64,000 nucleotides of DNA from Saccharothrix sp. NRRL B-16348 (GTDB lineage Bacteria; Actinomycetota; Actinomycetes; Mycobacteriales; Pseudonocardiaceae): the NCBI RefSeq assembly GCF_001280085.1, contig NZ_LGED01000235.1, forward strand, positions 1-64,000, read 5' to 3'. The position numbers were made by a program, and so were the translations under genes. Under the pieces are notes generated by a model. It saw only the letters and a program-made list of their open reading frames with translations, was not told the origin of the DNA and did no database searches. Position 1 is the stretch's first letter; each line of letters begins with the position of its first letter. Below, piece after piece: positions 49,150 to 59,511 of the stretch.

Positions 49150-50958
49150 GTGGTGAGCTGGACCGACTTCGAGTGGCTGACCGGCGCCGAGCCGAGCCCG
49201 GACGGCAAGGCCGTGGTGTACGTCAGCGACGCCTCCGGCCGGCCGCAACCCTGGGTGTTGCCGCTGGGCGGAACCCCTCGTCGGGTGGAGGTGGCCGGCT
49301 CGGTCCACCGGTGCGTGTGGCGGCCGGACGGCGCGCGGCTGCTCGTGCTGACCGATCTCGACGGCGGTGAGGACCACCGGCTCGCCGAGGTCGACCCCGT
49401 GACGGGCGACGTGGAGTGGCTGGTCGCCGAGGAAGGCGTGCGGTGCGAGATCGGCACGCCCTACGGCACCAACGGCCGCCCCTACAGCCCGGACGGGGCG
49501 CTGCTCGCCTACGCGTCCAACGCCCGTGACCGCGAGGTGTTCGACGTGCTGGTGCGAGACCTGCGCACCGGCGACGAGCGGATCGTGCTGCACGGTGACG
49601 ACCGCTACCTGCCGATCGGCTTCTCCCCCGACGCACGGCTGCTGCTCGTGCTGCGGCTGCACCAGAACACCGAGCAGGACCTGTTCGTCTGCGACCTCGC
49701 CACCGACGACGTCCGACTGCTCACACCGCACGACGGACCGGCGAAGTACCACCCGGTCGCGTGGCTGCCCGACTCGTCGGGCGTCTACCTGTGCACGACC
49801 CAGGGCCGTGACTTCCTCGGCCTCGCCGCGCTGTCCCTGGACGGCGGTCTGACCTGGATCGACACCCCGGAGTCCGATGTGGAGGGAGCCGCTCTCGCAC
49901 CGGGCGGCACGCGGCTCGCGTGGGGCGTCAACGAGAACGGCTACACCCGACTGCGGTGGGCCGACCTCGGCAGCCCGCCCGCCGACGTCACCGGGCTGCC
50001 GCGTGGCGTCGCGGTCGCCGAGTTCGGCCTCGACGGCTTCACCCCGCGGTTCACGGCGTCCGGTGAGCTCCTGGTGCAGCTCGCCAGGCCGGACGCGGCG
50101 ACCGACCTGTTCCTGCTGGACCTCGACCGGGACGAGGCCGAGCAGCTCACCGACTGCGGCGCACGGCTGCCGGGCGCGGTCGTGACGCCGACCGTCGTCC
50201 ACACCACGAGCGCCGACGGCGAAACCGTGCCGTCCCTGCTCTACCGGCCGCCGACGGCGGGCGCGGACCGCAAGGTGCCGGTGGTCGTGACCGTCCACGG
50301 TGGACCGGAGGTCCAGGCGAAGCCGGGGTTCGACCCGCTGGTGCAGGCGCTCCTGGCACGCGGGATCGGCGTGCTCGCGCCCAACATCCGCGGGTCCTCC
50401 GGGTACGGGATGCGCTACCAGCGGCTGATCTACCGCGACTGGGGCGGCGGCGACCTGGTCGACCTGGAGGCGTCGGCGCGGCTGCTCGACGACGTGCCGT
50501 GGGCCGACACGACACGGCTCGGCGTGCACGGCGCGTCCTACGGCGGGTTCGCCGCGCTGGCGTGCCTGACCCTGCTGCCGCACCTGTGGCGGGCCGGTGT
50601 GAGCGAGTGCGGGCCGTCGGACCTGCTCAACGACATCCGGGGGTTCCCGCCGACCTGGCGCAAGCGGGCGGTCGACTGGATCGGCGACCCCGACGACCCG
50701 GCCGACGTCGCCCGCCTCACCGCGCGCAGCCCGCTCGAACACGCCCACCAGCTCACCGCGCCGGTGCTGATCATGCACGGCGAGAACGACCGCAACGTGG
50801 ACCCCGCGGAATCCGAGCGGATGTACCACAGGCTGCGCGAGCTGGGCAAACCGGCACAGCTCGTACTGCACCCCGGCGTCGGGCACGGGTGGGACCGGGC
50901 CGGGCTCGCCGCCACCATCGACCTGATCGTCTCGTGGTTCGCCGACCACCTCGGGTGA
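49150..50958 (+). CDS. S9-family prolyl oligopeptidase-like hydrolase
   Basis: About 602 residues. The N-terminal half is a seven-bladed beta-propeller of TolB/DPP type (repeated P-D-G-x-x-L-x-x and D-L-x-T-G-D-E patterns). The C-terminal alpha/beta hydrolase domain (about residues 370-602) has the triad Ser463 (G-A-S-Y-G-G), Asp547 (H-G-E-N-D-R-N-V) and His579 (G-V-G-H-G-W). This is the dipeptidyl-/acylaminoacyl-peptidase group that trims short peptides. No signal peptide is seen, so it is cytoplasmic. The start is one of two adjacent GTGs after ggggg; a TTG 12 bases upstream is possible. It converges on the monooxygenase gene with a 7-bp gap. Confidence 0.9.
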   Translation: MVSWTDFEWLTGAEPSPDGKAVVYVSDASGRPQPWVLPLGGTPRRVEVAGSVHRCVWRPDGARLLVLTDLDGGEDHRLAEVDPVTGDVEWLVAEEGVRCEIGTPYGTNGRPYSPDGALLAYASNARDREVFDVLVRDLRTGDERIVLHGDDRYLPIGFSPDARLLLVLRLHQNTEQDLFVCDLATDDVRLLTPHDGPAKYHPVAWLPDSSGVYLCTTQGRDFLGLAALSLDGGLTWIDTPESDVEGAALAPGGTRLAWGVNENGYTRLRWADLGSPPADVTGLPRGVAVAEFGLDGFTPRFTASGELLVQLARPDAATDLFLLDLDRDEAEQLTDCGARLPGAVVTPTVVHTTSADGETVPSLLYRPPTAGADRKVPVVVTVHGGPEVQAKPGFDPLVQALLARGIGVLAPNIRGSSGYGMRYQRLIYRDWGGGDLVDLEASARLLDDVPWADTTRLGVHGASYGGFAALACLTLLPHLWRAGVSECGPSDLLNDIRGFPPTWRKRAVDWIGDPDDPADVARLTARSPLEHAHQLTAPVLIMHGENDRNVDPAESERMYHRLRELGKPAQLVLHPGVGHGWDRAGLAATIDLIVSWFADHLG

Positions 50959-50965
50959 GCGGGCA

Positions 50966-52459
50966 TCACCGCTTCTCCCGCAAGGGTTCCCGGTGCACGG
51001 CCGTGGCCGGATCGGTCGTCAGCTCGTAGTCGCGCAGGCGCACCGAGCGGAGCAGTCGGCGGTAGGCCAGGGTTGAGCCCGGGTAGAGCACCGTCCCGGC
51101 GGGCGAGTCGTCGTGGTACCAGGTCCGGCAGCCGCCCACGGCCCAGATCGTGCGCGCGAACTTCCGGCGCAGCCACTCCTGGAAGCGCCGCTCCGCCTCC
51201 GGCCGGACGACCAGCGCCACGGCGCCGGCCGCGCGCACCGCCCGGATCGCGCGGACGACGTACCGCGACTGGGCCTCGATGGTGACGACCGCCCCCGTGT
51301 AGGGCACGGCGCTGTGCGGGCCGAGCAGCAGGAACGCGTTGGGGAACCCGGACACCGCCACACCCTGGTAAGTGGACGCGCCCGTGCGCCACACGTCGCT
51401 CAACAGGCGTCCGTCCACGCCCTCGACCTCGATGTGGTGGAACGACCCGGTGACGTCGAACCCGGTCGCGTAGACCACCACGTCGACCTCGTGCTCGTTC
51501 CCGGTCTCGTCTACGACGGCACGCGGGCGCAGGGCGGTGGGACCGCCGGCGACGACGTGGACGTTGGCCCGGTTGAGCGCCGGGTAGTACTCGTTGGAGA
51601 ACAGCACCCGCTTGCAGCCGAGCCGGTACCGCGGGGTGAGCTTGTCCCGCAGCTCCGGGTCGTCCACCTGGGCGGCGATCTGCCGGAGCACCACCGGTTC
51701 CGCGGCCGCGAGCGCGTCCGGGCGGTGGTGGAAGCCGAGCCCCCGCTTCTCCCGGCGCAGGTAGATCCTCAGCCGGTGCAGCGACTGCGCCCACGGCAGC
51801 AGGCGGAACAGCCGCTTGCGCCACGCGGACACCGGCGCGTCGGCCTTCGGCAGCACCCACGCCGGCGTGCGCTGGAAGACGGTCAACGCGGCGGCGCGTT
51901 CGGCCAGGTGCGGCACGAGCTGGACGCCGGACGCGCCCACGCCGACCAACGCGACCCGCTTGCCGGTGAGGTCCACGTCGTGGTTCCAGCGCGAGGAGTG
52001 CCAGGCGTACCCCTCGAATACGCCCGGCAGGTCCGGCACCTTCGGCGTGTGCAGGCCACCGACGCCCAGGACGAGAAAGCGGCTGGTGTAGGTGGCGCCG
52101 GCCGAGGTCGACACCACCCACGTCCCGCTGTCTGCCTGCCACCGCGCCCCGGTGACCTCCGTGCCGAACCGGATCGAGGGCCGCAGGCCGCGTCGCCGTG
52201 CCACGTCCCGCAGGTAGGCGAGGATCTCCGGCTGGGTGGCGTAGGTGGAGCTCCACCGCGGGTTGCGGTCGCGGGCGTAGGAGTAGAGGTCGGACTCCAC
52301 GTCGCACGACGCGTCGGGGTACGTGTTGTCGCGCCACGTGCCCCCGAGGTCGGCCGCCTTCTCCAAGACGAGGAAGTCGATCCCCGCCGCGGCCAGGTCG
52401 GCGGCCTGGCGCAGACCGGACATGCCTGCCCCGACGACGAGCACCTCGGTGGCGGTCAT
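50966..52459 (-). CDS. Baeyer-Villiger-type flavin monooxygenase
   Basis: A 497-residue FAD/NADPH monooxygenase. The FAD motif G-A-G-M-S-G is at 10-15, the NADPH motif G-V-G-A-S-G at 173-178, and G-G-T-W near residue 40 is typical of the class. The Baeyer-Villiger fingerprint F-x-G-x-x-x-H-x-x-x-W is present at 148-158, with Asn instead of the usual Pro or Asp after the Trp. Its ATG overlaps the stop of the PKS gene by four bases, so it is translationally coupled to the PKS and probably oxygenates its product (ketone to ester, or a heteroatom oxidation). The frame continues far upstream only as an antisense-like shadow of the PKS. Confidence 0.9.
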   Translation of the reverse strand: MTATEVLVVGAGMSGLRQAADLAAAGIDFLVLEKAADLGGTWRDNTYPDASCDVESDLYSYARDRNPRWSSTYATQPEILAYLRDVARRRGLRPSIRFGTEVTGARWQADSGTWVVSTSAGATYTSRFLVLGVGGLHTPKVPDLPGVFEGYAWHSSRWNHDVDLTGKRVALVGVGASGVQLVPHLAERAAALTVFQRTPAWVLPKADAPVSAWRKRLFRLLPWAQSLHRLRIYLRREKRGLGFHHRPDALAAAEPVVLRQIAAQVDDPELRDKLTPRYRLGCKRVLFSNEYYPALNRANVHVVAGGPTALRPRAVVDETGNEHEVDVVVYATGFDVTGSFHHIEVEGVDGRLLSDVWRTGASTYQGVAVSGFPNAFLLLGPHSAVPYTGAVVTIEAQSRYVVRAIRAVRAAGAVALVVRPEAERRFQEWLRRKFARTIWAVGGCRTWYHDDSPAGTVLYPGSTLAYRRLLRSVRLRDYELTTDPATAVHREPLREKR

Positions 52460-55400
52460 CGGTCCACCTCGCCGAGGAAGTCCGCGATCCGCGGCCAGAG
52501 CGCGGTCCACGCCTCGTCGGCGTGGTCGTTGTCGTGGCCCAGGCCGGGCACGGTCACCAAGCGCGCGGGCAGGCTCGACCGCCGTGCCCGGTCCACCAGG
52601 TCCAACGCCTGCGTCACGGGCACCACCTCGTCGGCGTCGCCGTGCACGACCAGGAGCGGCGCCTCGACGGCGTCGAGCCTGGCCAACGGCTGCCGCACGG
52701 GGTCGGCGAAGTGCGCCTCGACCTCCTCCGGCCCGACATCGGGACGGCCGGTCAGCAGGGCGCCGGGACGGGAGCGCTCGGCGTCGACCAGCAGCGCCGG
52801 GTCGTACAGCCCCATGAGCAGCACGGCCCGGTGCCACAACGACGGTTCACGGGCCAGCGCGAGGAGCGCGGAGTACGCGCCCCGGCTCGTGCCGAGGACG
52901 CTCAGCCTCGCCGGGTCGACCTCGGGCAGGCCGGCCAGGTGGTGGGCGGCGGCCACGACGTCGTCGATGTCCCGGCCGCCCATTTCGGCCAGCGCGCGGT
53001 ACTCGGCGCCGTGCCCCGGCGCCCCGCGCTGGTCGACCGTGAACACGGCGAACCCCGCCGCGAGCAGCGGTCCGTGCTCGCTCACGCGGGCGTAACGGCC
53101 CTGGTCGTCCAGGGCACCGCCCTCACCGGAGGTGCACACGACGACGGCCGGGTGCGGCCCGGGACCGTCGGGCAGGCTGAGGTGGCCGTGCACGACCACG
53201 CCGTCCGCCGAGGTGAACTCGTGGGCGGTGATGCGCTCGGCGGGCCGCGACGGGGTGTTCGGCGCCCGGTCCAGCTCCTCGGCCAGCAGGTCGACCAGGC
53301 CGCTCACGGTCAGGTTCCGCTGGAGCTTCACGGCGGGCACCGACACGCCGAGCGCGTTCTGCAACCCGACCCTCAGCTCGACCGCCACCAGGGAGTCGAT
53401 GTCGACCGCCTGCTCGTCCGCCAACTGCTGCCCGGTCAGGCCGGTGGTGCGCTCCAGGAGCGGGGTGACGAGCGTGGACAGCAGGTCGACGCGTTCCGCC
53501 GCGGTCGCGTCGCGCAGGCGCTGCACGACCGTCGAGTGCGCGTCGCCGTCCGAGGTGTCGGCGGGCACCAGCTCCTCGTACCGGGGCAGCCGGGCCAGTT
53601 GCGGGTTGGCCCGCGCCCAGCGCGACCAGTCGACGTCGGCCACCGACACCTCCACGGGTCGGGTGCGCAGCAGTGCTCCCAGCTCCGCCACCAGCCGGGC
53701 GGGCGACAGGCCGACGTGGCCGTTGCGGCGCAACGCGTCACCGACCGCGCCGTCGCGGCTGACCGCGACGCCCACCTCGTCGACCATGCCCCAGCCCACG
53801 GCGATGGCGGGCAGTCCCTTGAGGTTCCGGTGCCGCGCCAGCGCGTTGAGGAACTCGTTGGCGGTGGCGTACGCGCCCGCCGCGGCGGCGCCGAGCTGGG
53901 CGGCGACCGACGAGAAGAGCACGAAGAAGTCCAGGTCGTCCGCCTGCGTCGCCAGGTGCAGGTGCCAGGCGCCGTCCGCCTTCGGCCGGGTGGCGGCGAC
54001 CAGGCGGGCCGCGTCGGTGTCCGCCAGCACCACGTCGTCGAAGTCCGCCGCGGCGTGGACGACGCCCCGCACCGGGGGCAGCTCCTCGCGCAGCAGAGCG
54101 AACATCCGCTCGACCGCGCCGCGGTCGGCGACGTCGACGCGTTCGACGCGGACCTCGACGCCCCGCCCGGTCAGCTCGGCGACCACCCGCTCGGCCTCGG
54201 GCGTGACGACGCCGCGCCTGCCGACGAGCACCAGGTGGCGTGCGCCGCGGTCGGCCAGCCACCCGGCCACCACGAGCCCCAGGCCGCCCAGGCCTCCGGT
54301 GACCACGTAGGCGCCGTCGGGCCGGATCGGCGAACCGGGCACGGAGGCCGCCGGCACCGACACCGGTTCCCCCGCGACGCGCACCACGACCTTGCCGACG
54401 TGATCACCGCGGGTCATCGCGCGGAACGCCACGTCGACCTGCCCGGCGGGCACCTCGGTGACCGGCAGCGGGTCGAACCCGCCGTCCTCGTGCAGGGCGA
54501 CCACGTCCAGCATCGACGCGCGCACCAGCCCGGGGTCCAGCAGCATCATCCGGTCGTAGTCGAACGCGTGGAACGACAACGCGCGGTGGAAGGGCGCCAG
54601 GCCCAGCGAGTGGTCGGCGGCGATGTCGACCTTGCCCAGCTCGACGAAGCGACCGAAGGGCCGCAGCAGCCCCAGGCTCTTGCGCAGCAGTTCCCCGGAC
54701 AGCGAGTTGACCACGACGTCGACCCCCTCGCCGCCGGTCCAGCGCTGCACGTCGTCGGCGAACGCCGTGGACCGCGAGTCGGACACGCCCGCCACGCCCT
54801 CGCGGCGCAGGAACTCCCGCCGCTCGTCGCTGCCCGCGGTCGCGTACACCCGCGCGCCGAGCCGGGTCGCGATGCGCACCGCGGCCAGACCCACGCCGCC
54901 CGCGGCGGAGTGGACGAGCACCGTCTCACCCGGTCGCACCCGGGCCAGGCGCACCAACGCCTGGTGGGCCGTGACCACGGGGAGCAGCGAAGCGGCCTGG
55001 GCCAAGGACAGGGTCGACGGCTTGCGCACCACGCGCACCGCGTCGACCGTGACGTGCGAGCCGAACAGGTCGGCGGCGTGCACGAAGACCTCGTCGCCGG
55101 GACGCAGGTCCGCCACGTCCGCGCCGATCCGCACGACGGTGCCGGAGCACTCCAGGCCGAGCGCCTGCCGGGAGAGGCTGCCCTCCAACGCCTCCGGGGT
55201 GAGCAGACCCGTCACCTTCAGCACGTCCTTGAAGTTGAGGCCCACGAAGGAGACCTCGACCTCCACCTCGGTGGCCCTGGGTGCGCGGCGGGCCGTCGCG
55301 GCGAACCGCAAGCCCTCCACGCCCTGGCCGTCGGCGCGCAGGCGCACGGGGGTCTCGCCGGCCCGGCTGGTCACGTGGTGCAGCGCGGACCGGTCACCCG

Positions 55401-58400
55401 CCCGTTCGAGCCGGCGGACGTACCGGGCGTCGCCGCGGAGCACCACCTCGTCCAGCCCGGTGCGGGTCAGTTCGTCGGCCAGGGCCGCGGCGGGGGTTTC
55501 CGGCGTGACGTCGACGAGCCGGCAGCGGAGGTCCGGCCGCTCGGCGCCGACCACGCGGCCGAAGCCCCACAGGGCCGCCGCGAACGGGTCGGTGGTGTGG
55601 TCGTCCGCGGTGGCGCTCTGCGCGCCGGACGTCACCAGGAACAGCGGTGCGGCGGTGTCGGTCAGGGCTTGCACGAGCCGCAGCGGTGAGGCGACCGGCG
55701 CGCACGCGGCCGCGTCGTCCCGCTCGGTGCCGTTGACGTAGACCACGCCGCGGCACGGCGAGCCGACGCCGGCGCGGACAGCGTCGAGCCAGTTCTCGTC
55801 TTCCGGTGACGTGCGCAGGACGTCACCGCCCCGCGCGGTCAGTTCGGCGGCCAGGGCCGAGGACACCGGTGAGGACCCGATGACGACCCAGCGGCCCTCC
55901 GCCTCACCGGAGGGCTCCAGCGGTTCCGCGCGCCACGCGTGCTCGTAGTAGAGGTCTTCGGATCGGGACGACGGCCCGTCACCGTCCTGGACGAGCCGCT
56001 GGGCGCGCAGGCCGATCACCTCGGCGACCACCTCGCCGTCGTCGGTGAACAGGGTCAGGTCGCACTCCAGCCGCCCGGGAGCGGTGGCGCCGCGGTCACG
56101 CCCGTGCAGCCACAGCGTCCGGCCGGGCGAGCGGTGGAAGCGGAGTTCGGCGATGCGCGCGGGCACGTAGGTCACGCCGTCCTCGCCGGACAGCCGCAAC
56201 GACCCGGCGATCACCGCCTGCAGCGCCGCGTCGAGCAGCGCCGGGTGCAGCCGGTGGCCCGCCGCGTCGACCGCGTCGACCCGGACCTCGGCGAACACCT
56301 CGCCGGTCGCCTCCCGGAACCACAGCCTCTCGACCCCGCGGAACGCCGGCCCGTAGGTCAGGTTGCTGCGGTCCAGCAGCGCGTACACCTCGTCCCGGCC
56401 GAACTCCGGCAGCGACCGCGTCGACTCCGCCAACGCCTCGGCACGTCGTGGCGCGGGCCGCGGGCGCAGGACGTCCGGTCGGCGCATCCGCGCGTGCGAC
56501 GTCCAGCCGGCGTCGTCGCCCTGCCCGCGGCTGTGCAGCGTCACGAGGCGCCGGCCGGGGTCGTAGGCGACGCGGAGCGTCGTGACAGAACGCGGCTGGA
56601 GCGCGAGAGGCCGCTGGAAGACGACGTCCTCGAAGAAGCACGGCTCGTCGTCGGGGAACAGGGCCAGCGCCGCTTCCAGGTAGCCGGAGCCGGGGAAGAC
56701 CACGGTGTCGCCGATTCGGTGGTCGGTGAGGTAGGGCAACTCGCTCTCGGACAGCTCCACGTCCCGGGTGGGGTCGACCGCCGGCACGGTCCGCCCGGCC
56801 AGCCGCAGGCCGCCGCCGCCCAGCCTGGCCTCCCGCGCGGCGGCCGACTCGACCCAGTGGTGTTCCCGCTGCCACGGGTACCGCGGCAGGTCCAGGTGCT
56901 CGCGCGGCCCGGGGTGCACGCCCTCCCAGTCGGGGTCCACCCCCGCCGCGTAGAGGGCGCCCAGCGCTTCGAGCAGCTGCTGCCGCTGGGGGCGGTCCCG
57001 GCGCAGCGACGCCACCCGCACGACGTCGCCGTGCCCGGCCAGCCCTTCGTCGATCGCCGCGGCCAGCACCGGGTGCGGTCCGACCTCGACGACCGCCGCC
57101 GGGGCGGACGACAGCACCCGCCGCAGCGCCGCGGCGAACCGGACCGGCCTGCGCACGTTCTCCCACCAGTAGGCGGCGTCCAGCTCGACACCGGTCACCA
57201 GGTCACCCGTCACGGTCGACACGAGCGGGACCCGTGCCTCGCGCGGCGTGATGCCGCTCAACGCCGCCAGCAGCGGCTCGCGGATCACGTCCATGTGCCG
57301 GCTGTGGTAGGCCACCTCGACCCGCAGCGGCTGCACCGACGCGCCGGCCGCGCGCAGTCGCCACGTGACCTCTTCGACGGCGGCCGGGTCGCCGGCCAGG
57401 GTCGTCGCGGTCGCGCTGTTGACGGCGGCCACCTCCACCCCGTCCACCAAGTGGGGCTCCACAGCGTCCGCGGCCAGGTCGACCGCCACCATCGCGCCGC
57501 GACCGGCCAGGCCGGCCTGGAGGCTCGCCCGGTGGAACGCGACCGTCAGCGCGTCCGGCAGGGAGTACACGCCCGCCGCGTACGCCGCGGCCACCTCGCC
57601 GACGCTGTGGCCCACGACCGCCGAGGGTTCGACGCCCCAGGCACGCCAGAGCGCGGTGAGACCCGCCTGCACGACGAAGTTGGCGACCTGCGCGTAGACG
57701 GTCTCGGTCAGCCGGGACTCGTCCCGCTCGCGCAGCAGCTCGTCGGCGATCGACAGGCCGAAGCGCGCCAGCACCGCGTCGCACTCGGCGACCACCTCGG
57801 CGAACCGCGGCTCGGTCCGCAGCAGCTCGCGCCCCATGCCCCACCACTGCGGGCCCATGCCGGTGTAGACGAAGGCCACGCCGCTGCGCGTCGCCCGGCG
57901 CGGGGCGGGCTCCAGCCGCCGCAGCTCCTCCACCGCGCCCGCCACGTCGACCGCCACGACCGACGTGCGGAGGGGGTGGTGGTCGCGCTGCCGTGAAGCC
58001 GCACGGGCGAGCCGCCGCAGCGCCGGCGCGTCCGGGCGTTCCAGCAGGTCCGCGTACCGCGCGGCGAGCGCGCGCAAGGCCTCCGGACTGCGTGCCGATA
58101 GCGGGAGCACGTGCGGTCGGCCGTCGTCGCCCTCCTCGTCGGCGGTCGCCGGTGCTTGGGGCGCCTGCTCCAGGATCGCGTGCGCGTTGGTGCCGCCGAA
58201 GCCGAACGAGTTCACCCCCGCCCGGCGCGGGCCCGGCAGGTCGGGGAACGGCACGATCCCGGTCGGCACCCGCAGGGGCAGCCGGTCGAACGGGATGCGG
58301 GGGTTGGGCCGCTCGAAGTGGAGGTTCGGCGGGATGAGACCGCGCTCCAGGCACAGGCTCGCCTTGATCACGCCGGCGACGCCCGCCGCGGCCTCGGTGT

Positions 58401-59511
58401 GGCCGATGTTCGACTTCACCGAGCCGATCCAGTGCGTCCGGTCCGATCCACCCAGGACCTCGCCGATGGCGGTCGCCTCGATGGGGTCGCCCACCGCGGT
58501 GCCCGTGCCGTGCGCCTCGTAGTAGCCCACCGAGGCGGGGTCGACGCCGCCGGACCGGCACGCCTGCCGGATGACCGCGCGCTGCGCCCGGGCGCTGGGC
58601 ACGGTGATGCCGGGGGTGCGGCCGTCCTGGTTCACCGCGGTTCCGCGCACCACCGCGTACACCCGGTCGCCGTCGCGCTCGGCGGCGGCGAGGGGCTTGA
58701 GCACGACGACACCCGCGCCCTCACCGCGCGCGTACCCGTTGGCGCGGTGGTCGAACGACTTGCTGCGGCCGTCCGGGGACAGGAACTGCCCCTTCGACAT
58801 CAGGATCGTGGTCACCGGGTTGACCATCACGTTCACCCCGCCCGCCACCGCGACCTCGCACTCGCCCCGGGACAGGGCCGCGCAAGCGTGGTGGAACGCC
58901 ACCAGGGACGAGGAGCAGGCGGTGTCCAGGGTCAGGCTCGGACCGTGCCAGTCGAAGGTGTACGACAACCGTGCGGCCAGCATGGTCATGCTCACCCCGG
59001 TCGGCGTGGCCGTGCCGACGAGGTGCCGGTTGGCGTCGGAGAGCTGGTGGGTCGCCGCGTCGAAGGTGAACCCGCCCATGTAGACGCCGACCTCACGGCC
59101 CGCGGTCGTGGCGAGCGGGATCCCGGCGTCCTCGAACGCCTCCCAGGTGACCTCCAGCAGCAACCGCTGCTGCGGGTCGAGCGCGGCGGCCTCCCGCGGC
59201 GGCATCCCGAAGAAGGCCGCGTCGAAGCGGTCGACGGGCCGGTCGAGGAAACCGCCTTGGCGGACCGTCATCCGCCCCGGTGTGGCGGGATCGGGGTCGT
59301 AGAACGCGTCGGCCCGCCACCGGTCCGGCGGGATGTCCCCGACGGCGTCCGTGCCGGAGGCGATCAGGTCCCAGAAGCCCCCGGGATCCTCCACACCGCC
59401 GGGGAACCGGCACCCCACGCCCACGAGCGCGACGGGTTCGATCGGGGACACCCGTCCGGCAGGCGCGTCACCGTCGTGCGCGTCCGTCGTGCCGGTGGGA
59501 TTCGGGACCAT
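52456..59511 (-). CDS. highly reducing type I PKS with C-terminal hydrolase
   Basis: A 2351-residue single-module PKS. Order: KS (about 20-440, Cys199 in D-T-A-C-S-S-S; E-A-H-G-T-G-T; N-I-G-H-T-E), AT (about 540-850; G-H-S-V-G-E; specificity site Y-H-S-R-H, neither the usual malonyl H-A-F-H nor methylmalonyl Y-A-S-H), DH (about 915-1180; H-R-I-G near 931 and H-P-A-L-L-D-A), structural KR half (about 1195-1370), ER (H-S-A-A-G-G-V-G), KR (T-G-G-L-G-G-L-G; Ser and Tyr present), ACP (Ser2040 in D-I-D-S-L) and an alpha/beta hydrolase (about 2100-2351; Ser2209 in G-T-S-R-G; Asp in H-G-D-A-D-E; His in G-L-G-H). One complete reducing loop plus its own release domain suggests iterative synthesis of a saturated or partly reduced chain. 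The ATG follows ggagg at seven bases. The frame is open 672 codons further upstream, but that is antisense shadow. Confidence 0.93.
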   Translation of the reverse strand: MVPNPTGTTDAHDGDAPAGRVSPIEPVALVGVGCRFPGGVEDPGGFWDLIASGTDAVGDIPPDRWRADAFYDPDPATPGRMTVRQGGFLDRPVDRFDAAFFGMPPREAAALDPQQRLLLEVTWEAFEDAGIPLATTAGREVGVYMGGFTFDAATHQLSDANRHLVGTATPTGVSMTMLAARLSYTFDWHGPSLTLDTACSSSLVAFHHACAALSRGECEVAVAGGVNVMVNPVTTILMSKGQFLSPDGRSKSFDHRANGYARGEGAGVVVLKPLAAAERDGDRVYAVVRGTAVNQDGRTPGITVPSARAQRAVIRQACRSGGVDPASVGYYEAHGTGTAVGDPIEATAIGEVLGGSDRTHWIGSVKSNIGHTEAAAGVAGVIKASLCLERGLIPPNLHFERPNPRIPFDRLPLRVPTGIVPFPDLPGPRRAGVNSFGFGGTNAHAILEQAPQAPATADEEGDDGRPHVLPLSARSPEALRALAARYADLLERPDAPALRRLARAASRQRDHHPLRTSVVAVDVAGAVEELRRLEPAPRRATRSGVAFVYTGMGPQWWGMGRELLRTEPRFAEVVAECDAVLARFGLSIADELLRERDESRLTETVYAQVANFVVQAGLTALWRAWGVEPSAVVGHSVGEVAAAYAAGVYSLPDALTVAFHRASLQAGLAGRGAMVAVDLAADAVEPHLVDGVEVAAVNSATATTLAGDPAAVEEVTWRLRAAGASVQPLRVEVAYHSRHMDVIREPLLAALSGITPREARVPLVSTVTGDLVTGVELDAAYWWENVRRPVRFAAALRRVLSSAPAAVVEVGPHPVLAAAIDEGLAGHGDVVRVASLRRDRPQRQQLLEALGALYAAGVDPDWEGVHPGPREHLDLPRYPWQREHHWVESAAAREARLGGGGLRLAGRTVPAVDPTRDVELSESELPYLTDHRIGDTVVFPGSGYLEAALALFPDDEPCFFEDVVFQRPLALQPRSVTTLRVAYDPGRRLVTLHSRGQGDDAGWTSHARMRRPDVLRPRPAPRRAEALAESTRSLPEFGRDEVYALLDRSNLTYGPAFRGVERLWFREATGEVFAEVRVDAVDAAGHRLHPALLDAALQAVIAGSLRLSGEDGVTYVPARIAELRFHRSPGRTLWLHGRDRGATAPGRLECDLTLFTDDGEVVAEVIGLRAQRLVQDGDGPSSRSEDLYYEHAWRAEPLEPSGEAEGRWVVIGSSPVSSALAAELTARGGDVLRTSPEDENWLDAVRAGVGSPCRGVVYVNGTERDDAAACAPVASPLRLVQALTDTAAPLFLVTSGAQSATADDHTTDPFAAALWGFGRVVGAERPDLRCRLVDVTPETPAAALADELTRTGLDEVVLRGDARYVRRLERAGDRSALHHVTSRAGETPVRLRADGQGVEGLRFAATARRAPRATEVEVEVSFVGLNFKDVLKVTGLLTPEALEGSLSRQALGLECSGTVVRIGADVADLRPGDEVFVHAADLFGSHVTVDAVRVVRKPSTLSLAQAASLLPVVTAHQALVRLARVRPGETVLVHSAAGGVGLAAVRIATRLGARVYATAGSDERREFLRREGVAGVSDSRSTAFADDVQRWTGGEGVDVVVNSLSGELLRKSLGLLRPFGRFVELGKVDIAADHSLGLAPFHRALSFHAFDYDRMMLLDPGLVRASMLDVVALHEDGGFDPLPVTEVPAGQVDVAFRAMTRGDHVGKVVVRVAGEPVSVPAASVPGSPIRPDGAYVVTGGLGGLGLVVAGWLADRGARHLVLVGRRGVVTPEAERVVAELTGRGVEVRVERVDVADRGAVERMFALLREELPPVRGVVHAAADFDDVVLADTDAARLVAATRPKADGAWHLHLATQADDLDFFVLFSSVAAQLGAAAAGAYATANEFLNALARHRNLKGLPAIAVGWGMVDEVGVAVSRDGAVGDALRRNGHVGLSPARLVAELGALLRTRPVEVSVADVDWSRWARANPQLARLPRYEELVPADTSDGDAHSTVVQRLRDATAAERVDLLSTLVTPLLERTTGLTGQQLADEQAVDIDSLVAVELRVGLQNALGVSVPAVKLQRNLTVSGLVDLLAEELDRAPNTPSRPAERITAHEFTSADGVVVHGHLSLPDGPGPHPAVVVCTSGEGGALDDQGRYARVSEHGPLLAAGFAVFTVDQRGAPGHGAEYRALAEMGGRDIDDVVAAAHHLAGLPEVDPARLSVLGTSRGAYSALLALAREPSLWHRAVLLMGLYDPALLVDAERSRPGALLTGRPDVGPEEVEAHFADPVRQPLARLDAVEAPLLVVHGDADEVVPVTQALDLVDRARRSSLPARLVTVPGLGHDNDHADEAWTALWPRIADFLGEVDR

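Noticed and set aside
10078..59511. A hybrid NRPS-PKS cluster
   Set aside because: The PKS lies more than 13 kb beyond the MbtH gene on the other strand, with unrelated genes and a terminator in between.
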